DNA of 64,000 nt. Source: Deltaproteobacteria bacterium (lineage in GTDB: Bacteria; Myxococcota; JADLHZ01). The position numbers were made by a program, and so were the translations under genes. Each line of letters starts with the position of its first letter. Position 1 is the first letter of the stretch. Under the pieces are notes generated by a model, which worked only from the letters and a program-made list of their open reading frames with translations, made no database searches and was not told where the DNA came from. This document shows positions 55,277 to 63,869 of the stretch, one piece after another. The stretch covers positions 104,742 through 168,741 of the forward strand of contig JADLHZ010000033.1 in NCBI GenBank assembly GCA_020848545.1, in the 5' to 3' direction.

Positions 55277-58087
55277 TCACTGCGTTTCTAGATACGCCGC
55301 CCGCACCGCCTCGAGCTCGGTGACCGCCGCCTCGCCCACGAGATCCCCCGCCGCGATCGCACGCTCGGCGGCGGTGATCCTTCGCTTCAACGCGACGAGC
55401 GCGGGCGTGGCACCGACGCGCGCGACGTCGAGGTCGATCTGCGCCGAGAGCTCGTCGAAGCCCATGATCGCGACTTGCTCGGCCGGGGCCGGCGCTCCTT
55501 CGCGCGCGCCGTTCGCATACGCCAAGAGCTCGCCGGCACGCGACAGGAGCAGGCGCCGCCGCTCCGCGACCGCCGGTGGGTCGAGCCCGGCGAGATCGGG
55601 ATGGCTTGCGCGCGACGACGGCGGCGGCTGCGGCACGCGCGCGATGTCTTGCAGCCGGTTGCGCAGGTTCCGCTCGTCGCGCTTGTGCATGAAGGTGAAG
55701 ATCACGCCGATGTAGAGTAGGCCGAAGATGTACGCGAGGACGCACGCGAGGTAGTCCCAAAAACCCCACTCGGCGGCGCGCGCGGCGCGATCGAGCGAGA
55801 ACGTCACCGCTTGGAGCGCGTCCGTGAGCTCGTCACCCGTCAAGACGCCGGCCGCAATGTCGGCCTGGATGTCGCGTGCGACGGCCTCAGCGTTCACGTA
55901 GTCACCGGCGCTGACCAGGCGCACGAGATTGGCCGAGCGCGCGTGGCGTAGACCGGTCGGCGCCGGCACCTCTGGCGCATGGGTCACCGGGAGCGGCGCC
56001 ATCGAGAGCGCCGCCTCCAAATGCGCCATGGTCGCGACGGCCATTCGGCGGACGTCGGCCGCCGTCGCAGGATTGTCGATCAACGCCTGCAGATTGAGTG
56101 GGCTGGCGACGGCCTCGAGGCCGATCGGCGGGTGCGCACTGAGGCGGGCTTCGGGCGGGAAGGTCTGCAGGCGCTCCATCAGATCGTGACAGAGCCTCCA
56201 CAGCTCGGGCTGCGCCGAGAACAAGCGGCGCGAGGCATCGCCGTACGGGTTCATGTACGCTTCCATCGCTTGCGCGAAGTATTCGCGCTCGTTGTTCGAG
56301 GAATAGGCGTCGAGGAAGCGCGCGTGGCCCGCGTTGGCTGCGGCGTAGAGCCGAGTGATCTGCGTGGCGAGGGCCGCGTCACGGACCTGGTCCGGCGTGC
56401 GCGCGCTCTCGGGCACCTCGCGGGCGCGCGTGAGCACGCGGTGGACGAGGTGGCCGAACTCGTGCGTCACGGTGCTGCTGCCGTTGCGCGCGCCTTGATC
56501 GAGGCGCTCGACGCCGGTGACGATGAAGTCGGTGTCGCCGTCGTACCAGCCGCGGATGACGTAGTAGTGACGGCCGAAGGCGTTCGTGTCCGCGGGTGCG
56601 CTGTTCGGGTCGAAGAAGGCGCCGCTCGTGCCGACCCCGGCGATGTGATAGACGGCGCCCGCCTCCATCACGCGCGGGATCATGGCGCCGTAGCCGAGCA
56701 CGCTGAGCGCGACGTGCGCCCGTTGTACCTCGTTGAGCGTATCCCATTCGGGGAAGAGATCATCGACGGTGCCGGCTCTCCTGCCGCTGCCGTCGTCGAC
56801 GCGCGCCTCGGCGCAGCGGGCTTCGAGCGCTCGGATCAGCGCGAGCCGCTCGGGCTCGGTGTCGAGCGCAGCGACGAGCGGCCGCCGCGCCACGGCCTGC
56901 GCCGACACCGCGATGCCCCACATGTTGTGCGCGAGGCCGTCATTCGGATCGAGGCGGAGGATCCGCTCGGCGATCTGGCGCACCTCGTTGAAGCGGCCCT
57001 CCGCGTAGGCGAGGTTCGCTTGATCGAAGAGGCGCTGGATGTCGACCGCGTGCGGGCCGCGGCGATCGCCTTCGGTCTCGCGCGGAGCATCGGCGAACTC
57101 CGGCGTCGAGACGATCTCGGCGATGCCGTAGTGCGCGCTCTGCAGCTGGTTGACGTCGCGCGCCACGCGCAGCACCTGCCGGTAGAGATCGACGGCGCGC
57201 GCGGCGTGCCTGTTCTCGAACTCGGCGCTGGCGAGGAGCAAGAGGTAGCCGATCTGCTCGGGGATCGGCACGTCGGCTGCTCGCGCGGCGACGACCAGCG
57301 CATCGGCGGCCGCGAGCATCCCAGGGCGATCCGCGGTCGCGCGCAGCAAGCGCACTTCGATCGCGCGCAGCTCGAGCGAGGCGGGCGTACTTTCGCGCAA
57401 GGAGCGTACGACCTCGAGCGCTGCCGCCGAACGGCCCTGCGCCATCAGTAGCTTGAGCTCCACGGCGCGCGCGTCGATCCCGGGCCAGAGCTGGCGCGCG
57501 CGGATGAAGAACAGCTCGGCGCGCGCTCGCGTCGAATCGTTTTCAAACGCGATCTCCGAGATCGCGAGCGCGGCTTGCGCACGCACCCGCAAGGCGCCGC
57601 GTTCGTTCCGGTAGAGCGCGAGCAGGCTGTCGATGGCGCCCGGCACGTCGCCGGAGCTCGCGAGCGCACGGGCGGCGCGGATCGCTGCGATGGCGTCGCG
57701 ATCGGCACGGCGTGGAAGCGCGAGCGCGTCGGCCGAATCGCGCGCCTCGAGGTCGGCCTCGAACGCGCGAAACTCGGCGGCGATGTCTTGGCGCGCTTCC
57801 AAGCTGTCGACGCGGCCGTGATCGTGGTCAACGGCGAGCGCGTCGGCGTCGATGTTCGGAAAGATCGAGTCAGAAGGCGCAGAGACGGACCCTGGCGTCC
57901 CTCCCGCGCCGCGCACGCGGCCACCCATGTGTTGGTTATCGTACCCGAACTGCGCGCGTGGCGTCACTTGACCTGCGATTGTCGGCCCGGGTGACACCTG
58001 GCGCGTCCCAAGGTGCGGAGCCGGCGGCGTCTGACGCGTTCGGTCATACATCCGACGCATTTTGTCTTTGACTTCATCCACATACAT
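55277..58087 (-). CDS. Large protein with TPR-like repeats, HEFGH metallopeptidase motif and a membrane segment
   Basis: 936 residues; starts at residues 10 and 13 (58060, 58051) are alternatives. There is no signal peptide. Residues 1-95 are low complexity; about 125-400 are TPR-like helical pairs (AIDSLLALYRNERGALRVRAQAALAI, then AVDLYRQVLRVARDVNQLQSAHYGIA, then FNEVRQIAERILRLDPNDGLAHNMWGIAV). THEFGH (H542, E543, H546) is a zinc-binding HExxH, and NEREYFAQAMEAYM (E600/E602) is a likely third ligand, resembling the anthrax-lethal-factor-type domain in the giant protein at 3667. A single transmembrane helix lies at about residues 770-800 (LACVLAYIFGLLYIGVIFTFM), followed by a helical tail. 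It is likely a membrane-bound or membrane-inserted metallopeptidase without an export signal, and possibly an effector. Confidence 0.85.
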   Translation of the reverse strand: MYVDEVKDKMRRMYDRTRQTPPAPHLGTRQVSPGPTIAGQVTPRAQFGYDNQHMGGRVRGAGGTPGSVSAPSDSIFPNIDADALAVDHDHGRVDSLEARQDIAAEFRAFEADLEARDSADALALPRRADRDAIAAIRAARALASSGDVPGAIDSLLALYRNERGALRVRAQAALAISEIAFENDSTRARAELFFIRARQLWPGIDARAVELKLLMAQGRSAAALEVVRSLRESTPASLELRAIEVRLLRATADRPGMLAAADALVVAARAADVPIPEQIGYLLLLASAEFENRHAARAVDLYRQVLRVARDVNQLQSAHYGIAEIVSTPEFADAPRETEGDRRGPHAVDIQRLFDQANLAYAEGRFNEVRQIAERILRLDPNDGLAHNMWGIAVSAQAVARRPLVAALDTEPERLALIRALEARCAEARVDDGSGRRAGTVDDLFPEWDTLNEVQRAHVALSVLGYGAMIPRVMEAGAVYHIAGVGTSGAFFDPNSAPADTNAFGRHYYVIRGWYDGDTDFIVTGVERLDQGARNGSSTVTHEFGHLVHRVLTRAREVPESARTPDQVRDAALATQITRLYAAANAGHARFLDAYSSNNEREYFAQAMEAYMNPYGDASRRLFSAQPELWRLCHDLMERLQTFPPEARLSAHPPIGLEAVASPLNLQALIDNPATAADVRRMAVATMAHLEAALSMAPLPVTHAPEVPAPTGLRHARSANLVRLVSAGDYVNAEAVARDIQADIAAGVLTGDELTDALQAVTFSLDRAARAAEWGFWDYLACVLAYIFGLLYIGVIFTFMHKRDERNLRNRLQDIARVPQPPPSSRASHPDLAGLDPPAVAERRRLLLSRAGELLAYANGAREGAPAPAEQVAIMGFDELSAQIDLDVARVGATPALVALKRRITAAERAIAAGDLVGEAAVTELEAVRAAYLETQ

Positions 58088-58104
58088 TCACCATAAGGGC
58101 CCGG

Positions 58105-61100
58105 ATGAAGCGCAGCCTGATCCGGTACTTGCGAAGCGTCGTTCTTTTGACCGCCGCGCTCGTCGGTTGCACTGGAGGGAGCAACGGCTGCGCGGGCTGT
58201 CCCGGCGCGCCGTATGTCTACCCGAAGACGGAGCCAGGCAAAGAGCCGGTCGAAAACGCTGCCGAAGTTCGCATCAATCAAGCGGCGATCGACTTCATGA
58301 AAGATCACATGACCGTGCTCTTCGACGGCATGTGCTGCGACTATGATCTCATCGCGCCCGCGCTGCGCAAAGAAACGCCGGCGGAGACGTGCTGGGGACA
58401 AGCGCCGTGCTTCCTCGAGAGCGCGGGCGGAACGCGCCGGCTCCACTTCTATCTCGGTTCGCCAGGCGCGCCGATCAGCTTCACGGCGCCGGTGGCGGGT
58501 GAGATTCAGATCCGCAACGGCGATCCCTTCCCGCTCGACTCGGTGCTCGACAATCCGAAGACGCCTGACGCGCTCGCGCGGCCCTACTGCAACGATCTCG
58601 GCGGCGACATCTTTCAACATCAGGCGGCGGACCTCGATCGCTATTGTTTGAACCCGGCGACCAACCCGGCGACGTGCAACAACCCGGCGACGGACTTTTG
58701 CTGCGGCGGGCTCTTCCACGGCTACAAGGTCACGAATTGGTGGCCGCCGTGGGATCCGACGCACGTGCCGACGACGCAGCTCGACGTCTGCCACAAAGAC
58801 GGCGGCGGCGCGTACGATCGGGCGCCGAAGCCGCGCGCGACGGCGTATCCGTCGAACGTGTCGGTGCCGCTCGCGCAGCTGACGACGCCCGCGAACATTC
58901 AGCTGAACGTGCTGCAAGCGACCGCGAGCGCGCCCGCGGGTATCGGCGTCGTCTTGCAGAACCTGGACGTCAGCGTCGACATGGCGATCGCGCTTCCCGC
59001 GTTCAACGTGCTCGTCGACACCGTGAGCGTCGCCTGCAACCTGGTCGACGAGCCCGGCACGCCCACGCTCAGCGCCGAAGACATCCGCTTCAACATCCGC
59101 CCGCGCTTCATTCGCAACGCGCCCGAGCAGCCGGCGTTGCTCGACATGTGCCCGACGTGCGTCACGATCGACTCGTTCGAGTTCAACTTCAACGGTCCCG
59201 ACGTGACGCCGGCGCGGCGCGACGTCGAGTGTCAGGACTCGAACTGGTTCAACGACCGCGGCGTCGGGACCTTCTACATCTCGCCCGCCGCCGAGTGTAC
59301 GACCGGCTGCGGCGCCGCGAACTTCGCCGTCGACGTGATCACGCCGCTCTTCGATCTGGTGCAGAACTTGATCACCGGGCCCTTGGTCAACGCGATCTCG
59401 AGCGCGCTCATCGGCCAGCTCAACGGCACGCCGGTCGAGGTGCAGACGCGGCTCGACGTGCGCGCGCTGCTCTCGTCGCTGCTCGACTTCCGCTTCGGCA
59501 AGCCGATCGGAGCGTTGGCTGCGCCGCATGGCAACGGCTTCTCGGCGGACGGGGTCGGCGCCTCGGCTGGCCTCAAGATCGCCGTCGACATCGGCACCGA
59601 GTCCGAGCGCGAGCTCTGCGTGCCGGAGATCCCGCCGCCGCCGGTCTTGCAGTCGGGCGATCCGCACCTGCAGCCGACCGTCACGGTGCTCGACACGCTG
59701 ACCACACCGCCGCAGCCGCGCACCGACATCTATCACGCCGCCGCGGCCATCTCGACCGGCGCCTTGTCGCGCGCGCTCTACACGGCGTTCAACAGCGGCC
59801 TGTTGTGCCTCGGCCTCGGCACCGAAGACATCTTGAAGCTGACGAACGGCTCGCAGGTGATCACCGCCGGCCTCTTGTTTCTGCTGGCGCCGGATCTGCA
59901 GCGCTTGACCAGCGCGGCGACGCCGATCTTCTTCGAGATCGAGCCGAAGGAAGAGCCGTATATCGAGCTCGGCACCGGCCAGCCGACGAGCCAAGTCGAC
60001 GCCAACGGCAAGCCGATCATCGACTCGCTGCTGAAGGCCGGCCTGCACAACTTGGGGCTTTCGTTCTACATCTTCGTCGATCATCGCATGGTGCGCGTGT
60101 TCGGCATCGACGCCGACGTCGACCTCGGGTTGAACGTCGTGCGCGCGCCGGGCAATCAGCTGAAGCTGTCGATCGACAAGCTCGCGGTCACCAACGTCCG
60201 CACCGTGTTCAGCGAGCTCGTCGAGAACGACTTCGCGGCGGTCGTCACCTCGTTGATCGACATCGCGATGAGCACGCTCTTGCAGAACAACTTGAGCTTC
60301 GATCTCAACGTCGATCCCTTGCTGCAAAGCGCGTTCGGCGGCGCGCCGATCTTCATGCGCATCAACGACGTGCAGCGGGCCGGCACCGGCGGCGACTTCC
60401 TCGCCGTCTACATGACCCTCTGCGACGAGGCCGACGTCATCGACATCACGAACCGCGTGTGCTGCGATCAAGCGAAGGCCGGCGGCCTCTGCGGCACGGT
60501 GCCGGTGCGCGACGAGCTCATGCTCTTCTCCGAGCTGCCGCACCTGAGCGACGCGCTGCCGTTGTACGCGCTGCCGCTGCAGCCGCTGCCGGCGTCGTTG
60601 CGCGCCGAAGTGCGGCCGACCGGCGTCGTCGCGATCCACGTAGAATCTCCGAGCGTCGCGCACCGCTTCCGCTACGGCGTGCGCGTCGACGGCGGCGCCC
60701 TGCTCTCGCCGACCGTCGCGAACGCTGACGGCGACATCATCGTCGACAGCCCGCGCCTCGCCATCCCGGGCCGGCACACGCTGCAGATCCTGGCCGAACG
60801 CCCCGGCGATCCGGAGTCGCTCGGTATGGCGAGCGCCGAGCTCACGGTCGAGATCGATCCCGAGCGCCCGCGCGTTTGGATCGACGAGGTGGGCGCCGAG
60901 CTCACGGTCGACGCCGAGGATCTCGTGACGCCGAAGGACGAGCTGTCGATCGAAGCGCGCTTCGTCGACCGCGCTGGCCAAGGCACCTGGCGAGCGGTTC
61001 AGGCGGGCGAGCGGCTGAGCGTCCCGAGCGACGCGCTTCGCCTCGAAGCGCGCGCCAAAGATCGCGCCGGGAACCTGTCGGCGATCGTCGCGCAGGGGTT

Positions 61101-61221
61101 CACCTCGTCGCGCACGGCGTCGGATCGCAGCGGCTGCGCGTGCGGATCAACGGGCGCCGACGCCGGGATGTTCCTCATCGCCGCGCTCGTGCTCCTCGTC
61201 CGCCGCCGGCGACGAAGCTGA
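58105..61221 (+). CDS. Cys-rich lipoprotein with a MYXO-CTERM-like C-terminus
   Basis: 1038 residues. RSVVLLTAALVGC is a lipoprotein signal (Cys22), followed by a Gly/Cys cluster (TGGSNGCAGCPGA). The mature region has many Cys, some in CCDYD and CCGGLF pairs, and long beta-rich stretches with no family I recognise (SVDMAIALPAFNVLVDTVSVACN, then FSELVENDFAAVVTSLIDIAMSTLL). Residues about 820-1000 look like two beta-sandwich modules. The end, SGCACGSTGADAGMFLIAALVLLVRRRRRS, is a MYXO-CTERM tripartite signal: Cys pair, helix, Arg run. Having both a lipobox and this sorting tail is odd. It starts 17 bases from the divergent gene at 55277. Confidence 0.9.
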   Translation: MKRSLIRYLRSVVLLTAALVGCTGGSNGCAGCPGAPYVYPKTEPGKEPVENAAEVRINQAAIDFMKDHMTVLFDGMCCDYDLIAPALRKETPAETCWGQAPCFLESAGGTRRLHFYLGSPGAPISFTAPVAGEIQIRNGDPFPLDSVLDNPKTPDALARPYCNDLGGDIFQHQAADLDRYCLNPATNPATCNNPATDFCCGGLFHGYKVTNWWPPWDPTHVPTTQLDVCHKDGGGAYDRAPKPRATAYPSNVSVPLAQLTTPANIQLNVLQATASAPAGIGVVLQNLDVSVDMAIALPAFNVLVDTVSVACNLVDEPGTPTLSAEDIRFNIRPRFIRNAPEQPALLDMCPTCVTIDSFEFNFNGPDVTPARRDVECQDSNWFNDRGVGTFYISPAAECTTGCGAANFAVDVITPLFDLVQNLITGPLVNAISSALIGQLNGTPVEVQTRLDVRALLSSLLDFRFGKPIGALAAPHGNGFSADGVGASAGLKIAVDIGTESERELCVPEIPPPPVLQSGDPHLQPTVTVLDTLTTPPQPRTDIYHAAAAISTGALSRALYTAFNSGLLCLGLGTEDILKLTNGSQVITAGLLFLLAPDLQRLTSAATPIFFEIEPKEEPYIELGTGQPTSQVDANGKPIIDSLLKAGLHNLGLSFYIFVDHRMVRVFGIDADVDLGLNVVRAPGNQLKLSIDKLAVTNVRTVFSELVENDFAAVVTSLIDIAMSTLLQNNLSFDLNVDPLLQSAFGGAPIFMRINDVQRAGTGGDFLAVYMTLCDEADVIDITNRVCCDQAKAGGLCGTVPVRDELMLFSELPHLSDALPLYALPLQPLPASLRAEVRPTGVVAIHVESPSVAHRFRYGVRVDGGALLSPTVANADGDIIVDSPRLAIPGRHTLQILAERPGDPESLGMASAELTVEIDPERPRVWIDEVGAELTVDAEDLVTPKDELSIEARFVDRAGQGTWRAVQAGERLSVPSDALRLEARAKDRAGNLSAIVAQGFTSSRTASDRSGCACGSTGADAGMFLIAALVLLVRRRRRS

Positions 61222-61298
61222 AGAGCGCCTCGCCTCTTCGCGCCGCACAGCGTCGTGCAAATCATTGAGTCCGCTTCGCCCTGGGTTAACCTCCGCCG

Positions 61299-62462
61299 GT
61301 GCGTCCCGACGAGCCGCCAGCCACGCCAGACAACCTGGAGCTCCTGCGCCGGTATCTCTTGTCCGGCCGCTCGCGCTCGGCGCCGCTGACGCTGCTCCCC
61401 GCGCAACTCGTGCCGCTCGCGTCGCAAGAAGCGTTCATCGCCATCGGCGACGAAGCGTTCGCCGCGTGGACGCTCGCGGCGAACTTGCAGGCGCCTTGTC
61501 TCGTCGCCGTGACGCAAAAGCGCGCGGCCTACTTCGATCACCTGGTGATCCTCGGGCTCTTTTCGATCACTGGCGGACCGCAGGACTTCTATGCGCGGCT
61601 CACGTCGCGCGCCGACGCCTCCCCAGCCGCGGTGCCCGCGAGCGAGCCGAGCGTGGCGCTGCTCCGCGACACGGCCCACCACGTGTGTCGCGCGGTCTCC
61701 GAGCAGCTCGGGCATCGGCTGGCCGAGGCCGAGCGCGCGATCGTCTTCGAGCGCATGTGGCGCCTCGCTTTTTCGCCGCCGCCGGCCCCGGGTTTCTTGC
61801 GGGATGAGCGGACCTACGCGGCGCTCGAACGCTTGACGCGCTCGGGCTTCGTCGAGCTGATCTGGGGCGACGGGCGGACGTACATCGCCGCCGATCAAGC
61901 CAACCGGGCCCTTCGCTCGCGCGGCATGGCCATCGGCGCGTTCGCGGTGTTCGACCCACGCGCCGAGTTCGATCATCACGCCGCTCGTGCGCCGTGGGAA
62001 CGTGTGCCATGGTCGGACACAGCGCGAGCGTTTCTCACCTCAGCCACGGATCAGCGCCAGTGTGATCGCGAGGGCTTGTTCGCCGCGCTCCCGAGCGACC
62101 CGCCGAGCGCAGCGGCTGCCGCGAGCGGCGACGATCCGTTGGTCGTCGAGCGCGCGCTCGCGAACGTCTTTCGCGACGACTCGCTGTTCTTGGAGCTCCT
62201 CGACGAAGCGCTCGCGGGCCCCTACCCGCCTTTGCTCGGCACGCTCTTTCGTCACCTCGGCGACTATCAACGCCGGGGCGATCACGCGATCGAGCTCGGG
62301 GCGCATCCGCTCGGTCCCTTGTTGGCGCTGTGCGACTCGCAGGCGCTGCACGACGACGATCCCACGTGGCGCGAGCTCTGCGAGTCCCTGGTCGAGATTC
62401 CAGCGCCGCTGCGCGAGCGCGCGGTCAACGCATTGTCGCAACGCCTCGGCCTCTTCGAGTGA
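61299..62462 (+). CDS. Hypothetical protein
   Basis: 387 residues from a GTG at 61299. No signal peptide or membrane segment. It contains FIAIGDEAFAAWTLAANLQAPCLVAVTQKR and a central helical area HRLAEAERAIVFERMWRLAFSPPPAPGF, then LFRHLGDYQRRGDHAIELGAHPLGPLLAL. I do not recognise the family. Ala- and Arg-rich composition and codon usage are typical of the neighbours, so it is a real gene. Its stop codon is inside a 14-bp tandem duplication. Function unknown. Confidence 0.75.
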   Translation: MRPDEPPATPDNLELLRRYLLSGRSRSAPLTLLPAQLVPLASQEAFIAIGDEAFAAWTLAANLQAPCLVAVTQKRAAYFDHLVILGLFSITGGPQDFYARLTSRADASPAAVPASEPSVALLRDTAHHVCRAVSEQLGHRLAEAERAIVFERMWRLAFSPPPAPGFLRDERTYAALERLTRSGFVELIWGDGRTYIAADQANRALRSRGMAIGAFAVFDPRAEFDHHAARAPWERVPWSDTARAFLTSATDQRQCDREGLFAALPSDPPSAAAAASGDDPLVVERALANVFRDDSLFLELLDEALAGPYPPLLGTLFRHLGDYQRRGDHAIELGAHPLGPLLALCDSQALHDDDPTWRELCESLVEIPAPLRERAVNALSQRLGLFE

Positions 62463-62483
62463 GCCAGATCGAGTGAGCCAGAT
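62456..62483 (+). repeat. 14-bp perfect tandem duplication across the end of the hypothetical gene
   Basis: CGAGTGAGCCAGAT occurs twice head to tail (62456-62469 and 62470-62483), the first copy containing the stop codon at 62460-62462. It probably arose by slippage and has no evident function. Confidence 0.9.
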
Positions 62484-62500
62484 CGGCTATGCTTTCGAGC

Positions 62501-62761
62501 ATGGCAGAGTACAAATGTCCTCGCTGTTTTGCCCCCGTGCAACGCGCGCAGGCCGGCGCCGTCGCCCACCACTTCGGGCTGGTCGGCGCGCTGATCGGCA
62601 TGGCGTTCTCCGGCTTCGCCTGCAGCAAGTGCGGTCCGATTGCGAAAAAAGAGTTCACGCTCGAAGAACAGTCGCTGATGGGCCGGGGCTCGGCGATGCT
62701 CGTCGTCGGCGGCGTCGTCGTGCTCGCGGCCGCGATCGGCGTGTTGATCGCGCTCGGCTGA
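62501..62761 (+). CDS. Small membrane protein with N-terminal zinc-ribbon Cys
   Basis: 86 residues from the ATG at 62501. C5 and C8 (KCPRC), and C34 and C37 (FACSKC), make a four-Cys zinc-ribbon-like unit around a short hydrophobic loop (HHFGLVGALIGMAFSGF). A second hydrophobic helix (AMLVVGGVVVLAAAIGVLIAL) ends the protein. It is a widespread kind of small membrane protein of unknown function. It follows the hypothetical gene by about 38 bases and converges on ribD. Confidence 0.8.
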   Translation: MAEYKCPRCFAPVQRAQAGAVAHHFGLVGALIGMAFSGFACSKCGPIAKKEFTLEEQSLMGRGSAMLVVGGVVVLAAAIGVLIALG

Positions 62762-62768
62762 CGCTGTC

Positions 62769-63869
62769 TCACGCGCGCAGGTAGCGCAGCATCAGCTCGT
62801 CGCCGATGCGCTCGACGCCTTCCAGGCTGAAGCGCGGTGCCTGGCGCAGTTTCGAGATGCCTTCGCCCGCGATGAAGCTCGGCGCCGCGCCGCCAAAGAT
62901 CGTCGGCGCCATGAACATGACGAGCTCATCGACGAGCCCCGCATCGGCGAGTGAACCGACGAGGCGCGGGCCGCCTTCGACGAGGAGGCGCATGATGCCG
63001 CGGGTCTTGTAGAGCTCGCGCAGGGCCCGACGCACGTCGATGGTGGAGCCGGGCAAGCGCAGCACCGACGCTCCTCTTGCAACGAGCGCTCGTTCACGCG
63101 TCGCCGGCGCCGTCTTTGCGCACACGATCACGGCGCCGGGCACGAGCTTGGCCTTCGCCGGCGTCCGCAGCCTGGTGTCGAAGACGACGCGCAGCGGATC
63201 GGCGCCCCGGCCGTGCGTCGTCAGGGCGGGATCGTCCGCGAGCACGGTGCCGACGCCGACGGCGATCGCTTGCACCTCGGCGCGCAGGACATGCCCGCGG
63301 GCGCGCGCCTGCTCAGAGGTGATCCATTTTGCGTCACCGCTCTTGGTCGCGACGCGGGCGTCGAGCGTGACGCCGGCTTTGACGATGACGTAGGGCCGCT
63401 TCTCGCCGACGCTCACCGTGAAGTCGCGGATCAACGCCTGCGCCGCGGCTTCGAGCACCGGACCGACGACGCGCACAGCGCCGCCCTCGAGCATCAGCAG
63501 ACCGCGACCGCTGACGAGCGGGTTCGGATCTTCGCAGCCGTAGACGACGCGCGGCACGCGGGCGGCGACGATCGCCTTGGCGCACGGCCCGGTGAGCCCT
63601 TGGTGCGCGCACGGCTCGAGCGTCGAGTACAAGGTGCATTCAGAGGCGTCGACACCGGCAGCGGCAGCGTCGCGCAGCGCCATGATCTCGGCGTGCGGCT
63701 CGCCGGCCTTATGGTGATAGCCGCGCGCGACGATCTCTCCGGCGCGGACGATGACGCAGCCGACGATCGGATTCGGTCCAGTCCGGCCGAGGGCTCTTTT
63801 GGCTTCAGCGAACGCCGCCTGCATGAAGACGCGATCTTCGTCGGTGGCACCGGCCGGCTGCGCGTTCAT
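62769..63869 (-). CDS. ribD: Riboflavin biosynthesis bifunctional deaminase/reductase RibD
   Basis: 366 residues. The deaminase half has GRTGPNPIVGCVIV, then GEPHAEIMAL (zinc-ligand His and catalytic Glu) and STLEPCAHQGLTGPCAKAI (PCxxxxxxxPC zinc ligands). The reductase half has YVIVKAGVTLDARVATKSGDAKWITS, RVVFDTRLRTP, LLVEGGPRLVGSLADAGLVDEL and the GEGISKL end. RibD deaminates then reduces the pyrimidine intermediate of riboflavin synthesis. The ATG at 63869 gives the normal distance to the first motif. Other rib genes are not in the window. Confidence 0.97.
   Translation of the reverse strand: MNAQPAGATDEDRVFMQAAFAEAKRALGRTGPNPIVGCVIVRAGEIVARGYHHKAGEPHAEIMALRDAAAAGVDASECTLYSTLEPCAHQGLTGPCAKAIVAARVPRVVYGCEDPNPLVSGRGLLMLEGGAVRVVGPVLEAAAQALIRDFTVSVGEKRPYVIVKAGVTLDARVATKSGDAKWITSEQARARGHVLRAEVQAIAVGVGTVLADDPALTTHGRGADPLRVVFDTRLRTPAKAKLVPGAVIVCAKTAPATRERALVARGASVLRLPGSTIDVRRALRELYKTRGIMRLLVEGGPRLVGSLADAGLVDELVMFMAPTIFGGAAPSFIAGEGISKLRQAPRFSLEGVERIGDELMLRYLRA

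Noticed and set aside
55277..58087. Export by an N-terminal signal peptide for the TPR/metallopeptidase protein
   Set aside because: N-terminus is charged and low-complexity with no hydrophobic core; only an internal membrane helix is present.
57964..60981. 1005-residue minus-strand open frame opposite the MYXO-CTERM lipoprotein
   Set aside because: Arg/Val/Asp biased shadow; the sense product has a lipobox and sorting tail, this one has nothing.
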